A DNA stretch of 64,000 nucleotides from Gynuella sunshinyii YC6258 (GTDB lineage Bacteria; Pseudomonadota; Gammaproteobacteria; Pseudomonadales; Natronospirillaceae). The stretch is from NCBI RefSeq assembly GCF_000940805.1, contig NZ_CP007142.1, positions 3,634,593 through 3,698,592 of the forward strand. Reading direction: 5' to 3'. Below are positions 9,336-18,242 of this stretch, piece by piece. Both the position numbers and the translations under genes were made by a program. Every line of letters starts with the position of its first letter. Positions within the stretch are counted from its first letter, which is position 1. The notes beneath the pieces are model-generated. The model saw only the letters and a list, made by a program, of their open reading frames with translations. It was not told where the DNA came from and did no database searches.

Positions 9336-9560
9336 TCAGTTCAAGCCCATGCCGATGACGAGTCCAACTGCAATTCCGACACCGATAATCATGGCGGCCA
9401 CAACCGTGCCAACGGCTTGATTACCTTTTGCCAGCTCATCGTGGGTGTTGAAAGGTGTCAGTTTGTCGAACAGTTTGTATCCGGCTGCCATAAACAGCAG
9501 GGTTATACTACAGCCGACGATGGCGTAAACGAAATTGATGATGGCAATTGACCAATCCAT
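9336..9560 (-). CDS. DUF350 family inner-membrane protein
   Basis: 74 residues with two membrane helices, IAIINFVYAIVGCSITLLFM (5-24) and VGTVVAAMIIGVGIAVGLVI (50-69). The segment YKLFDKLTPFNTHDELAKGN between them is typical of DUF350 proteins, which usually come as one or two such helix pairs. Their function is not established; they are often found near polyamine or envelope genes. The ATG overlaps the TAA of the lytic transglycosylase gene (TAATG), so the two are translationally coupled. Confidence 0.78.
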   Translation of the reverse strand: MDWSIAIINFVYAIVGCSITLLFMAAGYKLFDKLTPFNTHDELAKGNQAVGTVVAAMIIGVGIAVGLVIGMGLN

Positions 9561-10147
9561 TATTGAATGTCCTCTTTAATGGTAAAAATTTTTTCGACGT
9601 AATTTAGTGTTTCTTTGGAATGCGCACCTGTCACGGTGGGCAGGGCTTGATACATGGATTGCCAGATGAGTGGGTTCAGCCCGGCATCGATAGCTTTGCG
9701 TTGGGCTCTTAGCAGATTTTTACGACCAGCGTTGTAGGAGCCATACATAAATTTCAGGCGCTCTTCCAGCGTCCGCCCTTTTTTCCAGAATTCAAAATGC
9801 TGTTGGTTGTACCAGATGCCGGCAGCGATATTCCATTTTGGTTCTGTCGCCAGACCCTCGATAAACTGGTTTTTGGTTTTTATTTCTTCATAGGTTCTGG
9901 GCATGATCTGCATGATCCCCTGGGCACCTACATAGGATTTGGCTTCCGGATTGAGATTGCTCTCTGCGACTGCCTGAGCTTTAAAGTAATGCCAGTCAAA
10001 GGCCGGACCAAAAAAGCGCTTGGTGTATTTACGAAAGTAGTCATCGTAATCATTGTGGACTTTGTATTTGCTGTACGCACCGGCCTGAACCAGGGGTGCG
10101 GTTATCAGGCAGATGCATGTGGTTATCCATAACAAACAATGCTTCAT
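9560..10147 (-). CDS. Lytic transglycosylase, SLT domain
   Basis: Cleaves the MurNAc-GlcNAc bond of peptidoglycan in the periplasm. I choose the ATG at 10147 instead of the TTG at 10186, because it gives a good signal peptide (MKHCLLWITTCICLITAPLVQA). The SLT (goose-lysozyme-like) motifs are present: AESNLNPEA with catalytic Glu62, GAQGIMQIMP (74-83), NIAAGIWY (106-113) and YGSYNAG. At 195 residues it is a short, single-domain enzyme like membrane-unanchored Slt/MltE forms. It is coupled to the DUF350 gene downstream, which suggests a joint envelope function. Confidence 0.88.
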   Translation of the reverse strand: MKHCLLWITTCICLITAPLVQAGAYSKYKVHNDYDDYFRKYTKRFFGPAFDWHYFKAQAVAESNLNPEAKSYVGAQGIMQIMPRTYEEIKTKNQFIEGLATEPKWNIAAGIWYNQQHFEFWKKGRTLEERLKFMYGSYNAGRKNLLRAQRKAIDAGLNPLIWQSMYQALPTVTGAHSKETLNYVEKIFTIKEDIQ

Positions 10148-10411
10148 CACTCTAAACAAACTTCCATCATATTTCAGGGAGGGCAAATGTACTGTCTGAA
10201 TGGGGTGGTATCAAGGGAGCAATGCGGCAAATTTGCCTGTTGATGATTGAAAACAGGTGTTGTGGTGTTGGTTTTTTTAGGGCAGGGAGGAGCAGAAACC
10301 CAAAATGATGGCACGGTTCTCCATGCTTCGATCCAGGCAGCAGGTATTTTCAAATGTCTGATGATGACTGGGTTACCCGCGATTTTAGAGTCACCCAGTC
10401 TGGTGCGAGCT

Positions 10412-10978
10412 TCAGTTGTTTAACAGGCTGGTGATGTCTGCATCACTGGGAATGATTTTGCTCGGATTAGCGCTAACTACATGTCCATCGCGGCTGATCA
10501 GATATTTATAAAAATTCCATTCCGGTGCCTGACTCTGCCGCGCCACTTCTTTGAACAAAGGGTGAGCCTCATCTCCGGTCACTGGCACGGTCGAGAGCAT
10601 GGTGAACGATACGCCGAAGTTTTTGTAGCAGATTTCGGCTGCTTTGCCCTCATCCTCATCTTCCTGATCAAAAGAATCTGACGACACGCCGATCACCACC
10701 AGGCCCTGATCTTTATATTTTTGATGTATGGCCTCCAGGTCTTCAAATTGCCCGGTAAACCCACAATGGCTTGCGGTATTCACCAGCATGACCGGATGAC
10801 CAGCCGATACCTCGCATAAGTCCAGGATTTCTGAACTGTGCAGCTTTCGCATCTGCTGTTGAAAGATGGCCGGACACTGGTTGTTCTGACCGGGGCTTGC
10901 CACACCGCTGGCTGCCAGGACATATGTTGGAGCTGTCAGTACTGTGATAACGCTCAATATCCGCATAAGAATGTTCAT
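10412..10978 (-). CDS. Periplasmic glutathione-peroxidase family protein
   Basis: 188 residues with a signal peptide (1-22, LAASG). The thioredoxin-fold core carries NTASHCGFTGQ with the peroxidatic cysteine at 72 in place of selenocysteine, followed by IGVSSDSF, which differs from the usual GFPCNQF loop, and a Trp-Asn pair (EWNFYKY) near the end. These are hallmarks of Cys-type GPx/BtuE enzymes, which reduce hydroperoxides, in bacteria mostly with thioredoxin-type donors. Secretion is unusual compared with cytosolic BtuE. The gene is alone, with its own upstream gap of about 110 bp. Confidence 0.85.
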   Translation of the reverse strand: MNILMRILSVITVLTAPTYVLAASGVASPGQNNQCPAIFQQQMRKLHSSEILDLCEVSAGHPVMLVNTASHCGFTGQFEDLEAIHQKYKDQGLVVIGVSSDSFDQEDEDEGKAAEICYKNFGVSFTMLSTVPVTGDEAHPLFKEVARQSQAPEWNFYKYLISRDGHVVSANPSKIIPSDADITSLLNN

Positions 10979-11091
10979 TTTGGACTCCTCCGTATTAACA
11001 GCACCATCCTAGCGGATGTGTTGATCAATAAACATCCGCTGAAAGTTTGACTGTTTTACTGGGTTATGAGCGCTGATCCTAACACCGACGG

Positions 11092-11829
11092 TCAGATGAT
11101 ACCGCCATTGGCGCGAAGCACTTGCCCGTTTATCCAGCCGCTGTCCGGTCCGCACAGAAATGCCACGACGGATGCAATATCCTGGGGCGTGCCCAGCCGC
11201 TCAAGGGGGCTCATGTGCGCCATCCGCTCAATCAGTTCTGCCGATTTGCCCTCCATGAACAGATCAGTTGCCGTTGGGCCTGGTGCTACTGCATTAACGG
11301 TGATATCGCGGCCACGCATCTCCTTGGCCATAATGGCTGTCAGTGTTTCAACTGCCGCTTTGGTGGCGGCGTATACACCATAGTTTTCCAGTTTCAGACC
11401 CACTACCGAAGTGGATAGGTTGACGATGCGCCCTCCCTGACGCAGCCGGTTCGAAGCCTCTCTCAAGGTATGGATTGTCCCTTTGAGGTTTATGTCGATT
11501 TGTTGGTTGATATGTCGATTGTCCACTTCTGATAGCGGTGCGAGCGCCATGATGCCGGCATTATTGATCAGTACATCGACACCACCAAATGCTGTTTCTG
11601 CTGCGTCAAACATGCTGGTGACAGCGGCAGAATCTGCAACATCCGCCTGATGGATCATGGCCTGGCCACCAGAGGATTCTATTGCCTGTGCCACGCTCTG
11701 GGCAGCTTCGGCATTGCCGGCATAATTCACCACAACAGCAAACCCGTCTTGTGCCAGTTGCCTGGCGATGCCAGCACCAATTCCTCGTGATGCCCCGGTA
11801 ACGATGGCTGTCTTTTTGAACTCAGACAT
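11092..11829 (-). CDS. SDR-family NAD(P)-dependent oxidoreductase
   Basis: A 245-residue classical short-chain dehydrogenase. It has the cofactor loop TGASRGIG (11-18), NNAG (89-92), an active-site serine in NLSTSV (about 139-141) and YAATK with Tyr153 and Lys157. It resembles 3-oxoacyl-ACP reductases and glucose-type SDRs, but its substrate cannot be read from the sequence. The region before its start (11830-12118, about 290 bp) contains its promoter and no other gene that I can support. Nothing links it to the neighbouring mannan genes. Confidence 0.85.
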   Translation of the reverse strand: MSEFKKTAIVTGASRGIGAGIARQLAQDGFAVVVNYAGNAEAAQSVAQAIESSGGQAMIHQADVADSAAVTSMFDAAETAFGGVDVLINNAGIMALAPLSEVDNRHINQQIDINLKGTIHTLREASNRLRQGGRIVNLSTSVVGLKLENYGVYAATKAAVETLTAIMAKEMRGRDITVNAVAPGPTATDLFMEGKSAELIERMAHMSPLERLGTPQDIASVVAFLCGPDSGWINGQVLRANGGII

Positions 11830-12118
11830 AGTGACTCCTGTTTGTTGAAAAATGTGCGTTTGAAGGTAATCAGCACCATAACATTTCGTTGTTTTTGAAT
11901 AATGAGAGATTTTCTGTGTTCAGAATTCGAAAAACCCAAACAATGGAAAACAGGGTTAACGTCTGTGGAAGTTTGTCAGTTCGTTGAAGGAGGTGAGGGG
12001 CGGTGGCGATTACCGGGAAATGATCGGGATACCGAACGGAGTCAGGATGAAATGGGCATAATGGAGTGTGCTCCATCAATACGGTCGCCAGCTGATGGAT
12101 TTGCCGGCAACCGTCAAC

Positions 12119-13165
12119 TCAGAGATCGATACGGTTGATAAACTCCGCCGTTTCAATCACCTGCAGCTGGGATATCGGAGTATTTTGCTCCAACTGGGCT
12201 AGCAGCAGCCGGCTAAGTTCACGTCCCACCTGGTGCAGGTCCTGATGAAAGCCGCAAATAGGGACACGAAAGTACTCTGGTAATGGGCTGGTTTCCATTG
12301 TGACGACATCGCATTCGATACCCACCTGGATACCGGCGTCGTGCAATCCCGCCATGATTCCCATGGCAGAGATCTCGGTCCCGCAAATGTACCCGTCAGG
12401 GCTCCATTCGCTGTTATTGAGTTGTTGCGACAGAGACCGATAGTCGACGGCATTGCTTTCGATAAATATCTGCCGATGCTCAGTGTAGGGTAAGCCGGAT
12501 TCCTGGAGGGCGCGTTTAAAACCCGTCAGCCGGTGCCAGCTGTAGAGAAAATCCTTGGGTGGGGTCAACATCATCAAGCGCTTGCGTCCCCTTTGAATCA
12601 TGAAACGGGCGGCCCGATAACTGAAGTCGGCGTTGTCGGTATCATAGAACGCATGTTGAATGGAGAGTTCGGTACGCCCGAATGTTACGAACGGAAAGTC
12701 TTCGGCATACAGATATTTCACTCGCTCATCCAGGCTGCGAGTGGTGTTCAGAATAATGCCATCGGCCAATCCATGCTCCACTACATATTTCACTGGTTCG
12801 AGTTCATCCTGCTCTGGCCGGTGAGGAATGATAGTCAGGTGATAGGGCGTATCCGTCAATGCGGCCGTCAAGCCCTCAATCAATGGCAGAGTTCCCACGT
12901 CACCAACAATCTCCCCTGGTTTCAGTACTGGCATAATCAGCGCGATCACATGAGTTTTCCCCGTTTTTAAGCCAAGGCCAGAGGTGTTGGGGCGGTACCC
13001 TAACTCCTGGGCGACTTTTTGAACCCGGGCAATAGTATCCGGTCTGACTTCATCGCCATTTTTGAGGGCACGGGATACCGTAGTGATCGATAGCCCTAAA
13101 TGTTCTGCCAGGGTTTTGAGCGTGGTCCTTGGCCGACCCGGAAGAGTATTCTTTGATTGCTCCAT
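12119..13165 (-). CDS. LacI-family transcriptional regulator of the mannan genes
   Basis: 348 residues: an N-terminal helix-turn-helix (about 15-38, LKTLAEHLGLSITTVSRALK) with a hinge (LGYRPN), then a periplasmic-binding-protein-like sugar domain (about 70-340). LacI proteins bind palindromes with a central CG and release them on binding a sugar. The gene starts 12 bp after the beta-mannosidase stop, so it is co-transcribed with it. Two AACGTT-centred boxes upstream of the mannosidase and of the divergent ABC genes are the likely targets (see 15654 and 15821). The inducer is probably mannose or a manno-oligosaccharide (inference). Confidence 0.9.
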   Translation of the reverse strand: MEQSKNTLPGRPRTTLKTLAEHLGLSITTVSRALKNGDEVRPDTIARVQKVAQELGYRPNTSGLGLKTGKTHVIALIMPVLKPGEIVGDVGTLPLIEGLTAALTDTPYHLTIIPHRPEQDELEPVKYVVEHGLADGIILNTTRSLDERVKYLYAEDFPFVTFGRTELSIQHAFYDTDNADFSYRAARFMIQRGRKRLMMLTPPKDFLYSWHRLTGFKRALQESGLPYTEHRQIFIESNAVDYRSLSQQLNNSEWSPDGYICGTEISAMGIMAGLHDAGIQVGIECDVVTMETSPLPEYFRVPICGFHQDLHQVGRELSRLLLAQLEQNTPISQLQVIETAEFINRIDL

Positions 13166-13177
13166 AAAGATAACTGT

Positions 13178-15616
13178 CTACGATTGATAGCTTTGTACCA
13201 GATGGTTCAAGCCAGGGTTAATGGAAATGGGTAATTCGCCTTGCCAATAAAATCGTCTTGCAACCCCTGGCAGCAGTGTAACGCTGTTGTCATTCCAGTG
13301 ACCATTACCGAGCGAGTCAAGGGTTACAAAATGTGCTGGTTTGTCTGTTGTCAGATCAACATAAATATTTTGTCCATCCTGTCCGACCTCTAACTGGACT
13401 TGAGCAGGTGGCAGGTCCAGACGTTTCCAGAGGTCAAAATAGGCAGTCGCTTCGCAATCGAATGATTGAGCCCCAACACGGGCAAATGCTGTTGCCCAGG
13501 CGAATTCGGAAGCCGGTTGATCGGACTCATAATCTGTCAGTACCAGGCTTGCACCGGCCGGGATTGTGAGTTCCAGCGTCTGTTGTTTAAGGGGTTTGCC
13601 GGCCAGGTCGAAGATTGACCATTTGCCTTTGAGCAGCGCCGGTTCCGTTAAGTCATTCACGGCCACCAATTTCTGGTGTCGACCCTGACCAATCCAGAAG
13701 ATCTGCACCGATTGATAAAAACGGCGGGCATGATAATGCATCTGTTTCCAGCCACCACCGTATTCCAGGCTGCTCCAGGAGGCTACCGGCCAGTTATCGT
13801 TGAGCTGCCAGTAAAGCGTGCCCATGCAGTGTGGACGCAGGGTACGCCAGTATTCAATGGCGGTTTTCATCGCCACAGCCTGTTGTACCTGGCTCAAGTA
13901 GAGAAATTGCTCGAATCCCGTTGGAAAGCGAAAGTAACGGGTGAACATCTCGGTAATGATCGAGTTGCCGGCGGGATTTTTTTGATGAACTTCCATAACC
14001 GGGCTGGTCACGTTGTGGTCCTGTGGCAGGGTAAACTGTTTGACCAGCCCGAACGATGGGAAAGACTGGTAGCCGAATTCGGAACAGAAGCGGGGATTGA
14101 CGTCATAGTAGGCCGAAAAGGGTTTGCCGGAGTGCCATACGTCCCAATAGTGCATGTCGCCCTTATTGTCGTCATGCCAGGCATCACCAAAATCAAGCTC
14201 GCCGTTACAGGGTGAGCTTGGCCAGAACAGCCGGCTGCTATCGGCACCCAACACGCTTTCTTCCAATACCCGGCTGAGCCGGTCATAGTTCACGAGGTAT
14301 TTTTCGCGGTTATTCCGAGAAGTCTCATACCAGTTGATGGCACCGATGACCTCATTATCTCCACACCATAGCGCGATACAGCCATAGGCTTGCAGGCGGC
14401 GGATCTGCCAGTTGATCTCCGGACGGATGTCATCGATAAAATCCTTCGTGCTGGGATACAGTGAGCAGGAAAACATCAGGTCCTGCCAGACCAGTAACCC
14501 CAGTTCCTCGCAAGTCTGGTAAAAAGTATCGTGTTCATAAAAACCACCCCCCCAGACCCGAATCATATTCATGTTGGCAGCGGCTGCGGATTCCAGTAAC
14601 TGTTGGTAGCGGGCGGGTGTCTGGCGTGCTGGGAAAGCGTCTGCAGGAATCCAGTTGGCCCCTTTGGCGAAAATTTCCACCCCGTTGACCACCACGCACA
14701 TGCGACTTCCGGCGTCATCAGGACTCAGATCCCAGTGCAGCGAGCGCAGACCGATATGGCGGCACCAGTGTTGATCGTGCAGCCGGGCTTCAAGAGTGTA
14801 GAGGGGTTGTTCGCCATATCCGGATGGCCACCACAATCTGGGGTTATCGATCTCCAGTTCCACCGTGCCCTGGTGTTGTCCGGAGCTGAAAGTCATTGAT
14901 CCTGGCAGGGCATCGGTGAGGCTGATTTCCATGGACTCCTCGCTATCAGCTGGTCCCCAGGTATCGACCGTGATGGTCAGGTGAACACGATCCGGTTCAT
15001 GGTTCTGGGTCACCCGGACGCTATCGATCAGCCGCCCCTGATGAAAATACAGGACAGGAGCGACATAGACGCCCACTGACATCAGACAGATCCCCCAATC
15101 CCAGCCAGCATCGCACTGTGTTTTACGGACGGTGTTCATAAACGGAATCTGATTATTGGTCTCACTGTAAGGCACCGGAAACGGCAGGGCTTCAGCCCGT
15201 TTGCGGCCCAGCTCGGCATTGTCATGGAATGTGAGGGTCAGGCGGTTGTTGCCGACCTTGAGAACCTGGTGTACATCCAGATGAAAACGCCGGAAAAAAT
15301 TGGCGATTTCTCCCACAGTCTGGCCGTTAATGGCCACTGTTGCATGGGTATCGACAAACTCCAGCCGTAGCGTTGCACAGCGGTTTTGCAAGTCGTGCTC
15401 GGTCACATCGAACTCGGTTTCAATCACCCAGTTACGTTGATGGACCCATTGCACACTGGCTTCGTTATCCCGGTAGAACGGATCGGGCAGTCGGCCGTGA
15501 TCCATCAGTACCTGATGAATATCAACAGGTACATGGGCGTTGAAGATTTGGTCCGCCTGACCAGCTTCATAGACGCTCCAGGATTGATCAAATGTAATGT
15601 GTCTATGGGGGCCCAT
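13178..15616 (-). CDS. GH2 beta-mannosidase
   Basis: 812 residues without a signal peptide, so probably cytoplasmic, releasing mannose from imported beta-manno-oligosaccharides. It has the GH2 layout: an N-terminal jelly-roll sugar-binding domain, an immunoglobulin-like domain, a TIM barrel from about residue 300, then C-terminal beta domains. The beta-mannosidase signatures are visible: WCGDNE with the acid/base Glu at about 420, and SEFGYQSFPS with the nucleophile Glu at about 510. Strong AGGAG before the ATG. It is the first gene of a leftward operon with the LacI regulator, and its promoter overlaps a LacI-type box. It works with the divergent ABC importer. Confidence 0.92.
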   Translation of the reverse strand: MGPHRHITFDQSWSVYEAGQADQIFNAHVPVDIHQVLMDHGRLPDPFYRDNEASVQWVHQRNWVIETEFDVTEHDLQNRCATLRLEFVDTHATVAINGQTVGEIANFFRRFHLDVHQVLKVGNNRLTLTFHDNAELGRKRAEALPFPVPYSETNNQIPFMNTVRKTQCDAGWDWGICLMSVGVYVAPVLYFHQGRLIDSVRVTQNHEPDRVHLTITVDTWGPADSEESMEISLTDALPGSMTFSSGQHQGTVELEIDNPRLWWPSGYGEQPLYTLEARLHDQHWCRHIGLRSLHWDLSPDDAGSRMCVVVNGVEIFAKGANWIPADAFPARQTPARYQQLLESAAAANMNMIRVWGGGFYEHDTFYQTCEELGLLVWQDLMFSCSLYPSTKDFIDDIRPEINWQIRRLQAYGCIALWCGDNEVIGAINWYETSRNNREKYLVNYDRLSRVLEESVLGADSSRLFWPSSPCNGELDFGDAWHDDNKGDMHYWDVWHSGKPFSAYYDVNPRFCSEFGYQSFPSFGLVKQFTLPQDHNVTSPVMEVHQKNPAGNSIITEMFTRYFRFPTGFEQFLYLSQVQQAVAMKTAIEYWRTLRPHCMGTLYWQLNDNWPVASWSSLEYGGGWKQMHYHARRFYQSVQIFWIGQGRHQKLVAVNDLTEPALLKGKWSIFDLAGKPLKQQTLELTIPAGASLVLTDYESDQPASEFAWATAFARVGAQSFDCEATAYFDLWKRLDLPPAQVQLEVGQDGQNIYVDLTTDKPAHFVTLDSLGNGHWNDNSVTLLPGVARRFYWQGELPISINPGLNHLVQSYQS

Positions 15617-15653
15617 AGCTGACTCCTGCGGCTGAACGTTCTTAAAGGATAGT

Positions 15654-15691
15654 ATGATACGCAGTCTTTGATAAAAATAGCAACGTTACGA
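15654..15691 (-). promoter_or_regulatory. Promoter and LacI-type operator of the beta-mannosidase operon
   Basis: Reading leftward, a -35 TTGCTA (15683-15678) and a -10 TATCAT (15659-15654) are separated by 18 bp. The near-palindrome GCAACGTTACG (15680-15690) covers the -35 box, which fits repression by the LacI protein encoded in the same operon. The box shares the AACGTTACG core with the one at 15838. Confidence 0.68.
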
Positions 15692-15820
15692 ATTTTTGCT
15701 AACTGGAATTACCTTTAAATAAAATACATTAACTTATAAAAATCAAAATTATTTAAATAAAAACAATAGTTTATAAGTTTTATTTAAAGTTGAATGTTGT
15801 TTTTGAAAAGCAAATTTTGT

Positions 15821-15850
15821 TTGACATTGTTTTTTTTGTAACGTTACGAT
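15821..15850 (+). promoter_or_regulatory. Promoter and LacI-type operator of the sugar ABC operon
   Basis: TTGACA (15821-15826) and TACGAT (15845-15850) with an 18-bp spacer form a good sigma70 promoter. The perfect palindrome GTAACGTTAC (15838-15847) lies over the spacer and -10. It matches the box before the divergent mannosidase, so both directions are likely under one LacI repressor. Confidence 0.72.
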
Positions 15851-15974
15851 CAAGCTAATAGGTCACGGTTTTTGACAGGGTTGCGGAGTATCGTTGGCGT
15901 TGACGAAGGCGGCTTTCTGGTGATGTACCGATGATGCATTGAGATCACCCAAAACAATAACAAGAGGATCACCT

Positions 15975-17237
15975 ATGAATACCACCCATGCCGTTCTGGC
16001 AGGTTTGATGCTGGGTTCTTTGTCTGTTTTCCCGGCGCTGGCAGCTGAGCCAGGCTGGCAAATTTCCGACGTCAGCGGCAGCATTACGTTTTATACCGCC
16101 CGTACCGATTTGATTGAGCAGGGGCACTATGATCGTTGGGAAAAAGCATTTAAGGAAAAGTATCCCGCTGTCACCGATGTCGAAGTGATCGGTCTGACAG
16201 ATTATCCGGGACAGATTCAGCCACGCATGCAAAGCAAAGATTTTGGTGATGTGGTCTTGATTCTGGATTCAATTCCACGTGACCAATACGGCTATTTTTT
16301 TGAACCGCTGAATGATCTTGGCCTGAAAGGAGAGATCTATTTTGAGGACTTTTGGTCTCTCAATGGCAAGGATTATGGCTACACCCAAGGCGTTTCGACC
16401 GAAGGTCTGGTTTATCACAAGCCCACGCTGAAAAAAGCCGGGATCAGTGTGCCACTGAAAACCCTGGATCAGTGGTATGACGCTGCCGCCAAACTCAAGC
16501 AGTCCGGCTCGGTGCCATTGGCCATAAACATGGGTGCCGGCTGGACCATGCAGCAATGGGACAAGTTGGCGGGTCTGATTGCCGGTGATTACGGTCACTT
16601 CAACGACATGCTTAAGATTCAGGCACCTTATGCCAAGGGTGAGCCAAACCGCAAGGCTATCGACGTGGTTAAAACCTTCTTTGACAATGGCTGGACAGAA
16701 CCTGATTACGTATCCAACAACTGGGAGGAATCCAAGGGCAAGGTCGCCAGTGGCGAATATGCCATGTGGTTCCTGGGTAACTGGTCTATTCCGCAAATCG
16801 GTGGTTATAACGACAACTGGCGTGAGGAAATCGGATTCATGCCGATTCCGGTGGATAACTCCGGACAGCCGGTAGTACTGTTCGGGCATGATTGGGCTTA
16901 TGGCGTGAGTGCTTTTTCGAACAACAAAACCACTGCCAAAGCCTGGGTTCGTTTTTTACTGGCCGAGATCGATTTTGCCGATGCCGGCGGCTTTATTCCA
17001 ACCCTGAAAAAGCAACATTCCAGCATGCCGCAGTTGGCGGAAATCATGTCCTACCATCCCACTGTCATTGAAGTGAAGGCGGTCTCCTCCCAATTTACCG
17101 AGGTGGCCAATCGTGCCCGACTGGATATTTTTACCGGTACTTACATCCGCGACCTGTTGGCAGCCAAAGACTTTGAGGGCGAAATTAACCAGATAAACCG
17201 TCGCTGGGCCACCGCGTTAAGGCGAGTTATGCACTAA
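15975..17237 (+). CDS. Sugar ABC transporter substrate-binding protein
   Basis: 420 residues from the ATG at 15975, which has AAGAGG nearby and gives a good signal peptide (MNTTHAVLAGLMLGSLSVFPALA). The frame extends 12 codons further upstream, but that start would spoil the signal. It belongs to the family 1 solute-binding proteins (MalE/UgpB-like). Typical features are GDVVLILDSIPRDQ, a GGWT-like GAGWTMQQW segment and the tryptophan-rich NWSIPQIGGYND. It captures an oligosaccharide in the periplasm for the two permeases downstream. Given the mannosidase next to it, the ligand is probably a manno-oligosaccharide (inference). Confidence 0.87.
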   Translation: MNTTHAVLAGLMLGSLSVFPALAAEPGWQISDVSGSITFYTARTDLIEQGHYDRWEKAFKEKYPAVTDVEVIGLTDYPGQIQPRMQSKDFGDVVLILDSIPRDQYGYFFEPLNDLGLKGEIYFEDFWSLNGKDYGYTQGVSTEGLVYHKPTLKKAGISVPLKTLDQWYDAAAKLKQSGSVPLAINMGAGWTMQQWDKLAGLIAGDYGHFNDMLKIQAPYAKGEPNRKAIDVVKTFFDNGWTEPDYVSNNWEESKGKVASGEYAMWFLGNWSIPQIGGYNDNWREEIGFMPIPVDNSGQPVVLFGHDWAYGVSAFSNNKTTAKAWVRFLLAEIDFADAGGFIPTLKKQHSSMPQLAEIMSYHPTVIEVKAVSSQFTEVANRARLDIFTGTYIRDLLAAKDFEGEINQINRRWATALRRVMH

Positions 17238-17251
17238 TCGTTCTCCCATAC

Positions 17252-17271
17252 CCGCCCATTCCCGTGGGCGG
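17252..17271 (+). terminator. Stem-loop between binding-protein and permease genes
   Basis: CCGCCCA / TGGGCGG with a six-base loop, 15 bp after the binding-protein stop. It has no U-run, so it is more likely a message-stabilising or attenuating hairpin that lets the binding protein be made in excess of the permeases than a full terminator. Confidence 0.5.
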
Positions 17272-17327
17272 ATTCTGTCAATCTGAAGACTGGCCGCCGG
17301 CCTGGTGGCTATTACCGGAGAATTATT

Positions 17328-18242
17328 ATGGAGACAACTCTGTCATTAGCGGCCAGAGCAGAACGTAAAACCTTGAGCGATACTGCCCAACGGCGTCTGA
17401 TCATCATACTGTTTCTGGTCGTGCCGCTGACCTTATTGCTGATATTTTCATTTTATCCGGCAGCCCGGCTGGTCTACCTGAGTCTGATGGATTGGGATGG
17501 CTTTTCGCCTGACATGGACTTCGCCGGACTGGCCAATTACATCGAGATTCTATATTGGGACCCTGATCTGCTGGCCCCCTTGTTAAACAGCATTTATTAC
17601 TTTATCGGTTCGCTGCTGCAACTGGCGCTGGCCTTGTGGTTTGCCGTTGTTCTGAACCAGAAATTGCTGGGCCATAATTTTTTCAAGATTCTGTTGTTTC
17701 TGCCTTTTGTATTGAATCAGGTGGCATCGGCATTTGTATTTCGAGTGTTTTTTCAGGTAGATGGTGGTCTGGATTCATTTCTGGGAATGATTGGTCTGAG
17801 CCAATGGAGTCAACCCTGGCTGATGGACCGGGACGTAGTGCCCTGGTCACTGGTTGGCGCTTCGGTCTGGCGTTATTTAGGATTTAATCTGGTGGTGTTT
17901 TACGGTGCCCTGCAGTCCATTCCCACAAACCTCTATGAGGCTGCCACCATCGATGGGGCCAATGACTGGCAGCAGTTCCGCTTCATCACGTTGCCGGCCA
18001 TCAAGTTGATGATCATGTTGCAGGCGCTGCTGGCTCTGGTTGGCTCTCTGGAAGTGTTCGAAATACCGTTGTTGATTACCGATGGTGCCAATGGCACCAA
18101 AACCTTTGTGATGGCGACCGTAGAGCAGGCTTTTGAATTTCAAAGCTTTGGCGTGGCCTCTGCCATGGCGGTGTTGTTGTTGGTAGTCGTGCTGGCGTTT
18201 CTGCTGGTCCAGAAAACCCTGAATCAGGAGAAAATGTTATGA
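17328..18242 (+). CDS. Sugar ABC transporter permease (MalF-like)
   Basis: 304 residues with six membrane helices. It contains the cytoplasmic EAA loop that contacts the ATPase (YEAATIDGANDWQQFRFITLPAI, about 203-225). This is the MalF/UgpA-type inner-membrane subunit of a carbohydrate importer. It follows the binding-protein gene by 90 bp and overlaps the next permease by four bases (ATGA). No ATPase gene is in this operon, so it probably uses a shared MalK/MsiK-type ATPase from elsewhere. Confidence 0.9.
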   Translation: METTLSLAARAERKTLSDTAQRRLIIILFLVVPLTLLLIFSFYPAARLVYLSLMDWDGFSPDMDFAGLANYIEILYWDPDLLAPLLNSIYYFIGSLLQLALALWFAVVLNQKLLGHNFFKILLFLPFVLNQVASAFVFRVFFQVDGGLDSFLGMIGLSQWSQPWLMDRDVVPWSLVGASVWRYLGFNLVVFYGALQSIPTNLYEAATIDGANDWQQFRFITLPAIKLMIMLQALLALVGSLEVFEIPLLITDGANGTKTFVMATVEQAFEFQSFGVASAMAVLLLVVVLAFLLVQKTLNQEKML